Of a stretch of DNA of 64,000 nucleotides, positions 1-20,100 are shown piece by piece. The stretch covers positions 1,240,001-1,304,000 of the forward strand of contig NC_082613.1 of the NCBI RefSeq assembly GCF_030936135.1. Reading direction: 5' to 3'. The stretch's first letter is position 1; every line of letters starts with the position of its first letter. The stretch comes from Gavia stellata. Taxonomy: Eukaryota > Chordata > Aves > Gaviiformes > Gaviidae. The notes beneath the pieces are model-generated. The model did no database searches, was not told the origin of the DNA, and saw only the letters and a list, made by a program, of their open reading frames with translations. Made by a program: the position numbers and the translations under genes.

Positions 1-104
1 TCCATGTCCCAAACACCATCCTCCAGGATGGGCAGAGGCTGGCAACCCCCCCACCAGCTCCCCCAGACAGTGCTGACCCTCCTCCCCGTGCTGGCCCCCC
101 GCAC

Positions 105-6259
<6,155 letters not shown>

Positions 6260-6316
6260 GGGGACTCTCCGGGCGGGAGGCGGCTGCCCTGCGGTGCTCC
6301 CGGTTCAGTGAGGCTC

Positions 6317-9300
6317 CTGCAGGAGAGAAGACATAAGCTGAGGGCTCCCCGGACCCAACGCCCCGCAGAGGGGCACGGTGGGACGCGAGCAGCAGCTCTG
6401 CTGCTGCAGAAGAGGGGTGAGCTGCCGCCACCCAGCCGGGAGCCGTGCCCCTGCCACCCGGCTGGTGGCACCGAGCCGGGGGCCCCACGTAGCTGCCCGT
6501 CCCTTGCACCATCCCATTGTGCCCCGGTATCTGCCCGGCGGTGACTGACCGATGGCCTGACGCTGGCACCTGTCGCTGCCACGGGGCCCCCAGCGTGCAA
6601 ACAGCCGGCGCGGCGCGGACAGGGTGCCAATTTAAGGCCACGTGCCCCCATGGCGGGGCAGGAGACGGCAGCTCTGGCCCCAGGCTGGCAGGGTGGGGAT
6701 CAGGCAAGGTGAGCATCCCCGGGCATGGCCCCGCTGCTGCCCACCCCGAACCACGCAGGCAGGTCCAGCCACGCAGGCAGAGCCCCATCTGCTCGGGGGC
6801 CACATGGACCCCCGGCCCCAGCAGCCGCCAGCGCTGCCCGTTCCCCTACCCAGTGGCGACTACAGCTCCTGCCTGAGCAGTTCCCACCAAGGGCACCCGT
6901 TGGTGCCTGCGTACCTGCGCGGGCTGCCGGCATGAGCTGCCACCCTGTTTCCTCCAGCCCAGCACCTGATCCCCAAATCCCCGCTCTGCCGCGGGCTCTG
7001 CTGCCTGTCCCTGCTTGGCCACCCTCCCTGCACAGCCTGTGCAACCATCCAAAGGCCAGGACAGCCCATTCCTAGAATAAACCCACCAACAACCATCCCA
7101 GTAACAGGGGAGTTGCTTACTGGTCTTACTGGAACAGGAGCTGTGGTAAAGCCGTCCCTGGCCAAGTGTTACCATGTCCCGTAGCTCGGCACAGGGAGCC
7201 TGGGGGGACAGAGGCGCTCCTCCTGGGGCTGGGGGCTCCGCTCTCCCCGGCACCCCCCACCACCATGCCCCGAGTGAGCGGCCATGGGGACCCCCCCGGC
7301 CCCTTTACCTGGGTCCCAGGGCAGAGGGCGGTCAGGAGGGCAGCATCCGCACTGTGGCAGCGCCCGGAGGGAGCAGCCTCTTCTATCCCGGGTGTAACGG
7401 AGCCGGATTAGTGCGAGCAGAGGAGGATCCTTTACAGCAGCAGGAGCCGTCCCGCTTCGCCTTTCCCAGCACCTGTCACTGCTGGAGCCCGTTCAAAGGA
7501 CACGCCACTCTTCCCTGTCCCCCGCGGACTGAGGACGCGCAGACACGGCACAGGGGACCGGTGCGGCACCGCGGGGAGGGCTGGCACCAGGCACCGCAGC
7601 ACCCCAAAAACATCCCACGGGGGCGGCCTGGCCGAGCTGGACATGGCCAAGTGCTTCCAAGGTGCCCACAGGTGACACAAGGTGGCCAATGGCCACCCCA
7701 CAGCGTTGGTGGCCAGGAGCAGCCGGTGACAGTGCCAGTCCCCTGTGCTGCTGAGCTGCGTCCGGCTCTGCCCACCGGCACCAGCTCTTGGGGAGAGCAG
7801 CTCTGAGGGACCCTGCACTCCACGAGCGTGACATGACACCCAAGGGCACCATCAGCTCTGGGCACGGCTGTCAGTCCCTGAGGAAAAAGCAACAGCAGCC
7901 GGGAACCGGGCACCAGCCGGTGGCTGCAGCCTCTCCCAGGAGCCAGTTAAGAGACTCTAATTTCCTGCAAAATGAAGTGTTTTGGGGATCAGGGATAGAA
8001 AGAAAGGAGCTGGGGGCTTCTGCTGGAGGGGTGGGGCTGTGCATGGGCATCACCAGCCCCTGCTGAAGGTGCAGTGTGCGCTGCTGCACCCCAGGACACG
8101 GCCTCAGGGACTGTGCAGGGCTGAACCCGGGTAGGGAAAAGCCCCGGGGAGAGGGGCCCCATGGACTGCGCCCTGCCAGGGGCTGCAGAGACCATGAGCG
8201 GAGCTGGGCGAGGGCACGCAGGGGCTTGGGCTGAAGCCGATGGATGCCCAAGGGCTACGGCAGGTTTCTGCTTCATTCCCCCACCCAACAGAGCCCTGTT
8301 TACTTTAAAACTTTGAACCTTAAGGCGAGGAAAGCCTTGCTCACCAAGGGCATGCAGACAGCCCCCGCTGCTCAGGTTGCTGCTGGGGGCGGAGGTGGGG
8401 GGGAGCGGTTCGCAGGAGGAACCCCCGGTAACCGGACCCAGCCCTCCCTGGGCAGCGCTGCCAGGCGAAAGCACTCCAATAATACCAACTATTAAAAACC
8501 CAGAACATCCATCTATCATGTTAGGGCAGCAGGAACGCCAGCGCAGGGTGGAGGAGGAAGGGCTCGGCCCCTCGCCCGCTGCTGGTGCTGCTTTGGGGGG
8601 AAGAGGGAGGCCACAGCTTGGTGACAGAAGATAAAGCAGCAAAAGCAGCTCATGGCAAGAGAAAAAGAGGTGGCAGAGGCTGCCGGGGGTCAGGCAGCTG
8701 CCCACTCCTAGTCCCACGCCTGAAGGCTCCTCGCTACCCCAGCTGGGCGCAGGCAGGGGCACGCTGCTCCTCCGTGGGGCTCTGCCGGCAGCCGGGCAGG
8801 ACAGCGCAGCAAAGGGCTGAGCGCTGGCGCTTGCCAGGGGAGCAGGGCTCTCCCCAGGGCCGGGCTGGCGGCGTGCCCCAGGGAGGCTGAGAGTACCATG
8901 GGCTCCTCCAGCCTCGGCCCCTGCCAGCTGAGGGCCAGGTCTCTCCTCCCAAGCTCTCCGACCCACAGCCATGCGGAGCTCAAGACCTCCCAGACATCAA
9001 GCCGGCTGCTCCCACATGGGACTCATGCACGGCCGAGCTGAGCCGAGGCCACCAACCCAGGCAGCAATAGCATCCCAAGAGCAGTGCTCACCCTGCCTGC
9101 AGCACCTCCCAGGAGGATGCAACACACCCCAGGCAGGGGAAGGAAGAGTGCTGCTCCATGTTGCCAAAGCCCAGCTCCCAGCAAGCCACCAGCTTCTGTG
9201 CACCATGGGCTGGGGTCAGGCTTTGCCAGAGGAGCTGTGGCTCACACGTGGCACCCAGCACCACCACCACCTCGCTGCAAGAGCAACATTTGCTCGTCAG

Positions 9301-12300
9301 GACACAGCCAGGGGCTCCTGAGCAGACACCAGGCTCTCCTGCTGTGGCCCTCACACCTCAGACTCGCGAGTTCAGCAAGCCCAGCTCTGCGCTGGAGAGC
9401 CTCCCTGGAACGTGATGAGAACCAACAGGGATCATGCAGGAGCAGACACGTGGCTCCAACCAGCAGTGCTGATGTAGTCATGTATGTGCAGAGGGTGGAG
9501 CATCACCAGCATCATCCACGGCTCTCGGGAACCATGTCACCGGCATCACCCATTCCTGGCACAGCCACCACCCCCGTGGCAAGTGGCAGTCCCTCCAACT
9601 CAGCCCCCACAGGGCACACTGGCAGGAGTAACTGGCAAGATACCGTGCCTCAGGGACTCTGCCCACCAACTGTCATCGCCAAAGTACAGTTTGGAATCAC
9701 CTCTTGCCTCCTCTGGCCGAGGGCTGCCAGGCACCTGGAGGCCACCAATGTCACTTGAGGCACTTGCTGCCACTGCTCCGCCAGCCTTCAGCTCTGCGCC
9801 TTCTCGGCAAGCCCTGGGTGGAAGGAGCGCATCCACTCACCAGGCAGGGGAGCGGGAGCCCACACACCGCAGCCTTGCCCCACAGCCCCCGCGGACTGGT
9901 TGGTGCAGTGGAAGCTGGGATAAAATTCTCCAAGGGGAGCGGGAGCGCCTGCCTGGAAGCCGGCCAGCCTTCCTGGGCGCCTGCAATCTTACACGCTCAC
10001 GTGAGAGACAGCGTTGGTGTCCAGGCATGAAGCCTTAGGACAAGGTGAGGAAGCAAAGCTCTGAGAGCAGGCACTGGGGTGCTGGGGAGCCATGGAAATG
10101 GTTCTCCAAAGGAGGTGTGTGTGAAGGATGAGCAGCCTATGGTTTGGCACTGTTGCAAGACAAAATTAACTTGTGGGCAAAGGGAAATAAGGTGAAAACA
10201 GTCCCCTTGCAAGAACAAGTTGTAGTATCGAAGGGCAATAGCTGCTGCACACCAGGATTTTGGATGCCCTGGTCTAAAAGCCCACACCCCAATGAGCTCC
10301 AGGTCTCTGCAGAGCACAGGAGCAAACCAACCACCACTAAGGTTTCTCAGGCTGGGTTTGTGTGTTGTTTTTTTTTCTTCCTCATTCAGGAACTTAAGCC
10401 AGAGTCTACATTGGCTGCAGCTGGAAAACAGCCTGTCCTGGGGATATCTGGCAAAGCATCAGGCATGCTAGTTCCCTAGCTACACGGTTGTCACAACTTC
10501 GGCAGCACACTTTAACCTTTATGCTTTTCATGGGTAAGGGAGGCTCTCTGCGCAGCCAAGCCCTGCCTGTCCTCCAGGAAACCCTATATCCCGTCTAAAT
10601 CGAGCGGCAGGGCAGGCGAGAACAACATCCCCACCTGAATCCCAGCCATGCCACTGTAACACAAGCCAGCCAGCCTGCCCGTCCCGGTGGGGACCAACCC
10701 GGGCGCGCGGTCAGCAGCTTAACTGCTTCCATCAGCACCCAGGACTTCCCCGGACCAGCTGCCATGGTGTCATGACAGGTCCCATCAAGGTGATGGGGAA
10801 AGATGAGCTAAAATCCCAACATCACCAAAAGAGCTTCCAGAGCTACGCAGCAGCCCGAGGACAGCGACGTGGCTGCCAGCAGTGACACCAGGGAGCACCA
10901 AGCACAGATCCGAATCGCCGGGACCTGCTCACACAGAGGCTGTCCTTGCCAGCTTCGTGCCAGGCCACGCTGACAGCCACCAAGTATCCCAGCAGAGAGG
11001 CCAGCAAGAACCAAAGCTGCGGTTCCAAGACCATCATCAAGCCTTTTCATAAGAATCGCATTCACCAGCTAATAAGATCTTGCAATTCTCAGCTACCCTC
11101 CAACATAAAAGTCCAGAAAAACATTGGCTGCCTTTTAGTTCCAGCTCTAGTCTGAGTTCAGCAAATTACTTTGGTGACAACTCCACTAGAAATGCATCAG
11201 AGGAAGATTTTGTATCCAGCTCTCCTTGATCACCCCTCCTTCCAGCCCCACTTGCTGCCCAGGCACGCTCATAAACGTGATGAATTTGGAGTTCTTGAAT
11301 ACAAGAACATTTTTGCAAAATCCACACGGCAAGATTATAGATTTCACATCAGTTTGTCAACCTCCCCCAACTCTAAAGGCGGGTGCTGAGGCAGCACTCT
11401 TAAATCCTGGTCTCCTGCTCCAGACCTGTAACTTTATTCTCCCACTTCTACTCTACTGGGAAAAATCCCATGCCACTGTATTGTTGTTGAAGCCTTAACC
11501 AAACCCCGTCCTCACTGACATTCAACTCCTCCAGGACACCCGTCATTTACACATTTTTCCACCCCAGAGCAGTTTTGCCAGCATGTCACCGCTTCCCCCC
11601 TAATTAAGAGGCAGGTTACACTAATGACCACTGTGAGAATCCCAAGATCTCTGCCAAACACCCAATACCCTTGTAGGGCATGGCAGCCCAAGGCTCCCTT
11701 TCACTAAGTTTGCAGCGTATGAGGAATATAAGAGGCTGCATTTGCAGGAAGAGGTAATGTCTTTTATTAGACCCAATGATACCGTTGGGAAAAGCTGACA
11801 AGCTGTCAGGCATACAAACCCTTCCTCAGGGCTGAAGCAGAGGCTGCGTAGGGCTGTCACGGAAATCCAGTTGCTCCATCCTTCAGGGATCGCTATCTGC
11901 TCCAGCTCAGCAGCCTTGTTATCTTGCTTGCCCTTACATTCTTCCACAGCTCATCATCATTCAGGCTTTCCTCTGACTTGCCATAAATATTCGCTGCTCT
12001 GCTGCCCACACGCTGCCTGCTCCAGAGGAGCTGGCACTCGAGGCCGCAGCAGAAGTTTCCTTGACTGCACATTCAAGGTCCTGCCACATCCCCGGCCAGC
12101 AGATCACGCAGACCAGCTCCACTGCGACAGAAATGAGGTTAAGGCAGACTGGGAAGATCTGCACACCTTGGGTCAGATCCATGCAGATCTTAGTTTTCAG
12201 GAACTGTTTTGCTTCCTCCAAACAGCTTGTTCTCCAGTTCCTTGGTTATTAACTGCACAATAGGTTTGTTTTTATCCTTTTATAGAATCCTCATGTTTCA

Positions 12301-13850
12301 GTGGGGGTGACTTTTCCTCTCTTTTAATCCAAGCAGAGAAGTTTGAGGCAGGCGCTCTTTGAAGCGCTGAAGTTCAGCACACACGTACAAAACGCTTGCT
12401 CGCTGCTGGCTGCAGCTGCTGTTCTGCAGCAACACCCCTTGAGCATTGCACTTTTCAGGAGAATTCATGCAGAAACATCATCCTCACATACAAATCATGT
12501 TTGTCTTTGAATTCAGCTCTCTGAGGACTTTCTGCCTCTGTCATCTCTCTCGGATTAGGAGTAAACCAGCAATTGCTTGATACACTTTGGCAAGGATAAC
12601 AAGACAGTACATCTCACCATATCCCTTGGCTAGAGTCTGACACCTTACAAGTTTGAACTCTCTCTCTTCTCGACCCAAAAGAAAACCTGAATAAAAGGCT
12701 ACACTTTAAGAATACTTCTCCTATGTTATCCAAACTCAGAGGAAATGAAAGCAAATGTTTGCCATAAACCCCAAACAAGAAACAGTTTGTCCTACCTGGA
12801 CACATTAAGTTTCCTGCGTTTTTCTCTATTCAAAACAGCACAACAGCAGCGAGCAGCCCAGCTCACACAGGTTCCACAAGCAGTAAAGGTGAAAGACCCA
12901 CCAACAGAGGAAAGGCAAAGCATCCATGTCACGACAGCCACGAGAAGCCAAGCCAGCCTGGAGGGCTTTATGCATTTCCAAGCCCAAACTAGGGGGCTTG
13001 CTCTCATTCTTGCTGCCAAGGGCTTCAAGCACAGCTCCGGTGACCTGCCATACCAGCCTTTTCCGCTAAGGAAAGGGTACCACAGGATCACCCGAGTTAG
13101 CAGAACAGGTAACAACAACACAGGCGCATCAGCGGGCAGCAGTGACATCCGACAGCATCACTTGGAGTAGGTGTATCCCTAACCCCTTCTTGCCCTCACA
13201 CAGCCTTTTGGAGTTATCTTCCTTGTTAAGACGAGTCCAAGGAAAGGCCTAAACCACAGTTTTACAAGGTAAGAAATCACGCCACAATGATAAGGTAATA
13301 AATAATTCTTTGTAAATTTTAATCTAAATTTGATCACCTCCTCAGGACACTGGAAGCTTTGTCCTCTAGCACATTGGAGCACTTGGTCTATACTTAGTTC
13401 TGCTAGCCGCGCTAGGCTGGCTAGGAGACGGGGCGTCTTTAGCCAAAAGAACAGCGCTGGCAGGAGCCAGGGAGGCAGCTTACAGCAAGTCATTTGCCAG
13501 TTAAGTGGTTCCCCAAATAGAACGACTTCAGCTATGAAACAGCAGAAGGTTTAATGCTCCAATATACACAGGGAGCCACTTTAAAAAGCGTGGGCAAGAT
13601 TCATATTAGCACTTATCTAAACGTCAACAAGAAAGGTCAGACTTGCAATATGCTGGCTTGCAGAAGCCACATTACTTAACACAATTCAAGCTTAATACAG
13701 ACTAAAAGCCTAAGAAACAGACGCTCGTAAACAATACTTAGCTGTACAAAGACAAGGCAGCTCTTCCAGACGCGCAGATCCCTGTATGTTCACCAAGCAC
13801 CCTTTACCAAAAACTCCTCTGCAGGAAAGGGATTCAGCCCACTAGCAAGA
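6317..13850. other. Intergenic/5' flank of MYLK2, no gene recognised
   Basis: A 7.5 kb stretch between the MYLK2 coding-exon acceptor and the TPX2 3' end. At least one untranslated MYLK2 exon and its promoter must lie here, because a splice acceptor (ctcctgcag) precedes the exon at 6316, but I could not place them. The left 3 kb is GC-rich and the right half is AT-richer. ORFs here are short and show no family motifs. The only feature I can name is the ancient repeat at 11751-11837. Confidence 0.6.
11751..11837. mobile_element. Ancient amniote interspersed repeat copy (first)
   Basis: The block contains gaggtaatgtcttttattag followed by a stretch ending catacaaacccttcctcagg. From memory this matches a repeat common in turtle, crocodile and bird DNA, whose copies read roughly 'taatatcttttattagacca ... 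caagctttcgggc ... acccttcttcagg'. A shorter second copy lies at 38801-38828. I cannot name the family without a repeat library, and the diverged state suggests great age. Confidence 0.5.
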
Positions 13851-13872
13851 GACAGCGATCAGGTTAGGAATT

Positions 13873-13878
13873 TTTATT
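13873..13878 (-). terminator. TPX2 polyadenylation signal AATAAA
   Basis: The plus strand reads tttatt, so the minus strand carries AATAAA, 283 bases downstream of the TPX2 stop codon. The expected cleavage site is near 13850, giving a 3' UTR of about 0.3 kb. No other AATAAA was seen closer to the stop. Confidence 0.8.
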
Positions 13879-14160
13879 TAGTTCAGGTACACAATATTTG
13901 TATACAATACCAAAATCTGGTTTAGTCTTTAGAGAAGATGTCTAGATGTGAAGTGAGGCCATGGAGACCATATGGCACTGCCTGTATGCTGTGCCTCAGC
14001 CACCTGCCTCAGGTGGAGTTAAACTACTCAATATAACAATAATGGAACCAGGTGTAGGAATTGAGACTGAGCAGTCATGTAAAAACAACTGTTCCCTCTC
14101 TGCCTATCAAGAGAGTGGAGAGGGATGGGATTCTCCCTCCTACTATCACATGGATGCGTA

Positions 14161-17100
14161 TCAGCACCGGAATCTATCCGAGAAGTTCGGAGACTTCGGC
14201 ATAGTCAGTGGCTGATCACTGGGCTTCACTTCTACGCTGCGGTATTTGCGTATTGGGTTTGCCTTGTGAACCTGTGGGGGGAAAAAAAAAATTAATCAGG
14301 GACAAAATTAAGCAAATGGTTGCAGTTACAGTGAAGCTGAAACTTAGAGGCGAGACGCCAGTGGGATGAAGGCAGGCGTCTGTCTACAGGACCGTAGACT
14401 GCCTAGGGCACTGGAGCGAGCCACCAGGAACATGCAAGGCATGCTTTGGGGTTGTGGATTTCACAAAGATTGTTCTGCTCCAATGACTACATGTCTACAG
14501 CTCTGAAAGTCAGCCATCTCAGCAGAGCTGCCTTTCTTTTTTTTAAAACCAGTTGTAAAGTTAATGAGAAGTCAGTTTGCAACAGAGAAACTTGAAAAGG
14601 CAGTCTTATTTCAGCTCAATATTCACATTAGCTCATTTAGTATATTCATGCATCCCTTTGGGTTACTTTACAGCCCCTGTTCAGAAATCGCTCACTTACC
14701 AGTTCTTGCCTTAGCTTAGCAACTTCTTCCTTTTCACGCTCCTCTTGTCGCTGTCTGACCTGCTCTTGGTGCCTCTCCCTTATGGCTTCTATATCTGCCA
14801 ATCGTTTTTCAAATTCTTGCCGCTCTTTAGCTCTTTTTTCTGTTGCCAGCTCAAAGCTTTCAGGAACTACGGAACCAGAAAGGCTCTCTAAGTTTAGAAA
14901 TAGAGGAGATAACATTGGTGCGAAGACAGTCAGGTAAAGCAGAGCAGTACTGGTGTCAAATGGAAGCCTCCCTCTGGAGCGCTTCACCTTGCAAGGGTAG
15001 TTAGTAGATACCTCAGGGCTTCAGGAAAAGAGAAAACCTCACGCCCAAACGTGAGCAGTGTTAATGCAGGCGTTACCCCATCACGAGTGTTCTCATAGGA
15101 AGGAGCAAGTACACAACTGTTAGTACAAACAAGTTTTTAGCTAGTTCTATACCGTACCCTGTAGATGCCTTCATCTTATTAAAGATGGGAGGAAAAGACT
15201 GACAGCTGCAGCAGAAATGCCAGCTGTCTCTACAGGGAGCTCCTTGCATACTATTTACCCTTATCTCAAGCTAGCACACATCAGTCATCTGCCAATTGTA
15301 GCATAGCTGTTAAATACAGCTGCCATGTTAGTGCAGGACAGGGGGCAGTGGAGAGGAAACTCGCTCGCTCCCTGGGGACATAAGCTGTTAGGGAATTAGT
15401 TAAGTGCACAGCACTATTGGCTGTGCTGGTAAAGAGGCAACAGCCAGTCTCAACATCATTTAATTGCATCAGTTTGAGTTATCAGCCAAGCCTGTGTAGC
15501 AAGTAATTGTAACTCCACCTGATAACAGCTTATTTTCCTTTTTAGGCACAAAAGGCTCCTGGTACACCACTGTGTTGGGACGAGCTTTAAAACACGCTGC
15601 CTCTTTCTGCCTTTTCAAGTCTTCTTTAAGCTGCAAGAGAAAAGAGCCCATCAAGCGCCAAGCATAACAAGATCATCTCCCCGCCTCCCCAGACTTCAGC
15701 ACGCCCAACACTGGAAAAGCCAGTTTGACTTGGATCAAACCATTTGCATAGAAAATTATATTAAAGCCAAAAAGTTGTGTCACTTGTTGTCTGCCAGTTG
15801 CTTTTGCCAAAAATAGCCCGAAGAAAGTTTCAGGTGTCCACTACAGACTTCACATGAGAAAAGCAGTATATTATTTATATGTCAACAAATCCCCAAGCAC
15901 AGAGATGGTCAGCAAAGGGATCCAGCTGCACATAGTTGCTGCTTAGAAAATACTCTAAAGCTCTTCATGCAGTTGTGGTAAATCCCATCACTTACCACAA
16001 AGGGAGGAAAAAACCCAATCCACCAATCCTTAACCCATAGCACAAGCCTCATGCCAAGGACAGGATAATTCACTGTTCAAACTCAGATCCCAATTCAGCT
16101 CAAGCAGGACACTTTCTGAAGTCGATCGCAACTCCACTAGCTGCTTTAAGTCTGGTCATACCTGTTACCCTTTCATCCTACCTGCTGTTTCCAGCTCTGC
16201 AGCTTGGCAGCTCCCCGTTCATCAATCTGCAGGTTGAACGGTTCAGGCTGAGTTGGGTTTTTGACCTTCTTTTCTGGCAGCTTAACATGGTCAAAGTAAG
16301 GCAGAGGTAGTGCTTTGAACTTTGGCACCTGAAAGAGACAACTTGAAATATTTCTTGCCCTTTCCTCAAAGGCATGAAGCTTTGGAAGTTTAACAGCCAA
16401 CAGCAAGATGCAAGTCCTGCCACACCTTTTTTTACTTAAAGAGTGGAATCCAAGGTAGCTTTTAGTTCTTACCTCTTCCTTCTGCAATTCTTCTATTTTT
16501 TTCTCTTTTTGTATTTGCCGCTCTCTGTCACGGGCATCAAAAGAGAAGGGGCAAACTTCCACATGCCTCTGCTCTGGCATTTTAGGCTTGAAGGGCACTC
16601 CATAATGTGGCATAGGGTTAGCTTTGATCACAGGGACCGCCTCTTTTTCCTGAAGGGATATTAGTGTTAGGATCTGACCCAGCACCAGATTTTTGTAGAA
16701 AGACTACAACTCCTGCCAAACAAAGCCATGAATACTTGAGTTCCTTTAATAAGGATCACAACAGCATCAGGCACACACCCTGGACACTGCAAAAAATTAG
16801 TAATCCAAAAAGTACCAGTTTACAGGCATCCTGAGCCACAGGCAAGTTCTTTCTCTTTCCAAACCACTATCAGTTCTAGTACTCATCCAAATTAGACTGT
16901 AATTCTTTAATGTCCTCTTCACAAGAGGGAAAGGAAGAAGGAGATGATACATTCCGAATCCTTCTCCCCAACTCCAGGGATCTAGAGTGACCGCAGGGAG
17001 AAGAAAGGTCACGTGCAGTATCTGCCATTCTCAATAACAGAATAGGGAAGGGCAACGTCCTTTAGGAATCTAAGCAGTTTACTTTCCTCATTCATAGCAG

Positions 17101-20100
17101 CAACAGCTTGGAAACCCTAGTCAGTGCCCTCGTGTTTAAATTGAGTTATTTCATTTGTATGAGAATTCAGTTTCTGTAAGATGAGTAGCAGCAACTAGAT
17201 TGTTAGAAGGGAATGGCAGGGAGAAAGATGACCACTGGAGGAACTGCCTAACAGGAGGGAAAGGGCTGACCGAACCAGACCATCACACCCCACTGGCAGA
17301 GGTACGGCAGGCTGGCCAAGGCAGTCACCGTGGTGGGGCCAGAAGGCTTGACTACAGCCCATTCACAACAGTTACCTTTTCTTCATCTCTGCCAGGCATG
17401 CGGGTTCTGCTTTTCAAGGTGAAGACTGGAGACTTGGGGACTGTAACAGGAAGCGCTTTCTTCTCTGGAACGCCCTGTTCAGAAGAGCCAGTAAGGAGTT
17501 ACCCAAGTCTAAGTGCCAAGAAAAAGCACTACAGAGAAACAACCCGACATAGCACAGTATGTACTCATTGCAGTTCTTGCCTAATGACAGACAGTGTTTA
17601 CTGAAGATTATTAAATACATAATGCAGCACAGCTACGGACATTTTGAAGCTAAGTGCCACCCCAGTCCTAATTCCCAGGTCTGGCTATTACTAAACTTCT
17701 TACCACAATGTCCTCCAGGATTTTTGTTGGACATGGCCTGGAATGGAATTCAAAGTGCTCTTCCTCCTGCTGCTTCTTACTCTCACGCTCCTGAATCCTT
17801 TTTTCTATTTCCAACTCAAAGCCAATGGGTTGCGTGAGTTCCTTCACAGGGGGTTTCTTGGGCAGGAGTGGTCCACCCTCAAAGATTTTGTGATCAAGTT
17901 CTCGTGCTTTGAATTTGTACCTACACAGGTAAGACAGAGATAGTCACCACATATTGTACATGGCAAGGCGCAGCTTCTAGCAAATGGCTTCTCTCACAGC
18001 ACAAGAGAGCAATAGTCAGGTACAGAAGCAGTTGTGCCACACACGTTTTGTAGTGTGCAGCTCTAGTTAGCAACTCCTCCTTTGCTTTTGAAATAGCAAG
18101 ACATTAAGGAAAAACTTATGGATTGCTTTCTTGGAAATCCAAAATTTTGACTACAGGAGAGTTTTGAAGCATATGCAGGCTGTACTGCTACACTGGGTTT
18201 GCTTTACTAACCATAAGCTGTACTCAACCCAAGAGCAACTCTCAAGAGCACTTTTTTCAAAATTAATTGGCTACTTTTCACATCCCTATGTCAGAGCCAT
18301 AGGATTATGCACAAGCTAAAATAATCTCAATGTTTTTATGCTGCTCATTCTTTTATGCAAAAAATGTGTTCCTGAGAAGTGATATTTTGGCATCTGAAAG
18401 ATATTTCCAGTGTGGTACAATTATCTCTTGGAGGACTAGAGTAAACCTTTACTTACTGTTGAATTTTCTCTATTTCCTCTGCTTCTAACTCTGCTGTAGT
18501 TTTGCAGGTGACAGGTCTGAAGCGCTGCTTTGTTAGAAGCACTGGCGTTTTAGGGTTTGTAAGCCGAGCCTTCACCAACTTTCCTGGAACTGGGCCTATA
18601 AATTGAAGTCACAGAGACTACCAGTTAACGGCAAGGCCTGCAACAGACACAGCATGTTTGCTCAGTAGAGTAGTCAAAGCATTGTTCTTCCTCTGCCACC
18701 ATCTCTGTGGACAGCCTCCTGGCTGGACATAGCCAGGGCTGCTCACCTTCATCAGATTTCCTGCTCCTCAAGTGGTAACGAGAGGGTGTGCGTTTTTGGA
18801 ATGCTTCTACCTGCTCAGCAAGGGACACGTATTCTGATGTGGTTTCTTCGAGTTTTCTTTTGTTTCCCTGGGACAGATTGAAAGGTTTGGGGATAGTGGG
18901 TCCCTTCGGCATTCGCCCCTGGAGACAAAAAACTAGAGTCATTATGGCCATTTAACACAGGATGCTTCAATGACATTTCCTTTCCCCACTGATTCACAGT
19001 ATCTGTCCCTTCCCCTTATTGAAAAGAAGATAACACTTAACATTAGAGATAAGTCTTAACTGACTGAACATGCACAAGCTAGTCATATTGGGAAACTGCA
19101 TGCTTTATTCTTCCACTTCATAAAGTGTAAGGACCAGAAGATCTGACACCAAAGGGCCCTTTTCAAAAGGGTCCTGTAGAGTCTTGCAGCAATGCAGATA
19201 CGCAGTGAGCCAACAGTTATGTTTGCACAATGCTTGCCTCTCCTATGCTAACCCTCTCTGCGGATTACCGGCAGTATGTGTGTTGCAAAAAGCAGAAAAG
19301 AAGGTGATGTCAAGCATCAGTCAGCTGGCTGCTGGCAATACTCTGGTTCTCACCGGAGAAGGAGGATGCTTCCTCAGTACCGCTGCAAAATCCAGTTCCT
19401 TGTACTCATTCCCAGGCTGGCTTTCCACATGTTGTTTAATTCTATTCTCAGTGCAGAAGTGGAAGTCAATCGGCTTTGTTACTTGACCAACAGTTCTCTT
19501 CACAGGTTGTCCTAAAGAAAAAGAACATGTAAGGTCTGGAAGCCCTGTGGGGTAGGGGAAAAAAGCATTTAATTTCTAATAACTTGAGCAGTTTTTAGAG
19601 AACTCATCCATAACCTTTCAAAACATAACAAAAACCAAACCAACCTGTTTCCAGGCAGTTTAGGGACTCTTCTACATTAAAAGCTACCTAATCCTAATAC
19701 TTACTACAAAATCTGGAATGTTTGTGTTTAAAGGTACTTGTACAGCTATATGCAGCACTCTCCAGCTGAGCCCCATACAGCTTCAATCTGCAATTCAGCT
19801 AGAGCCCACCTGCTCCAGCAATAGCTGCTTTCAGAGACTCCTCGTTCTTCTTCCGCAGCTCCATAACCTCCCGCTGCAACTGCTGCATCTTTTCCAGCTC
19901 CTGTTCCTCTGTACTCTTCACCTTGCCAGAAAGATTGGTCCTCCTGCAAGAAGCGTGTTAAAGACTGAGATATGCCTTCCCGCTTCACTGGTTATTAGCG
20001 CCATGTTAGTGCAAAGGAACATGCTTATCTCTGACTTCATTGCAGGAGCATCACTCATTATAAATGTATACTCTTTAGAAGAGATCTGTTTGGATTTTGT

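Noticed and set aside
7077-7082. AATAAA on the plus strand as a gene end
   Set aside because: No plus-strand gene precedes it and no GT-rich element follows; probably chance.
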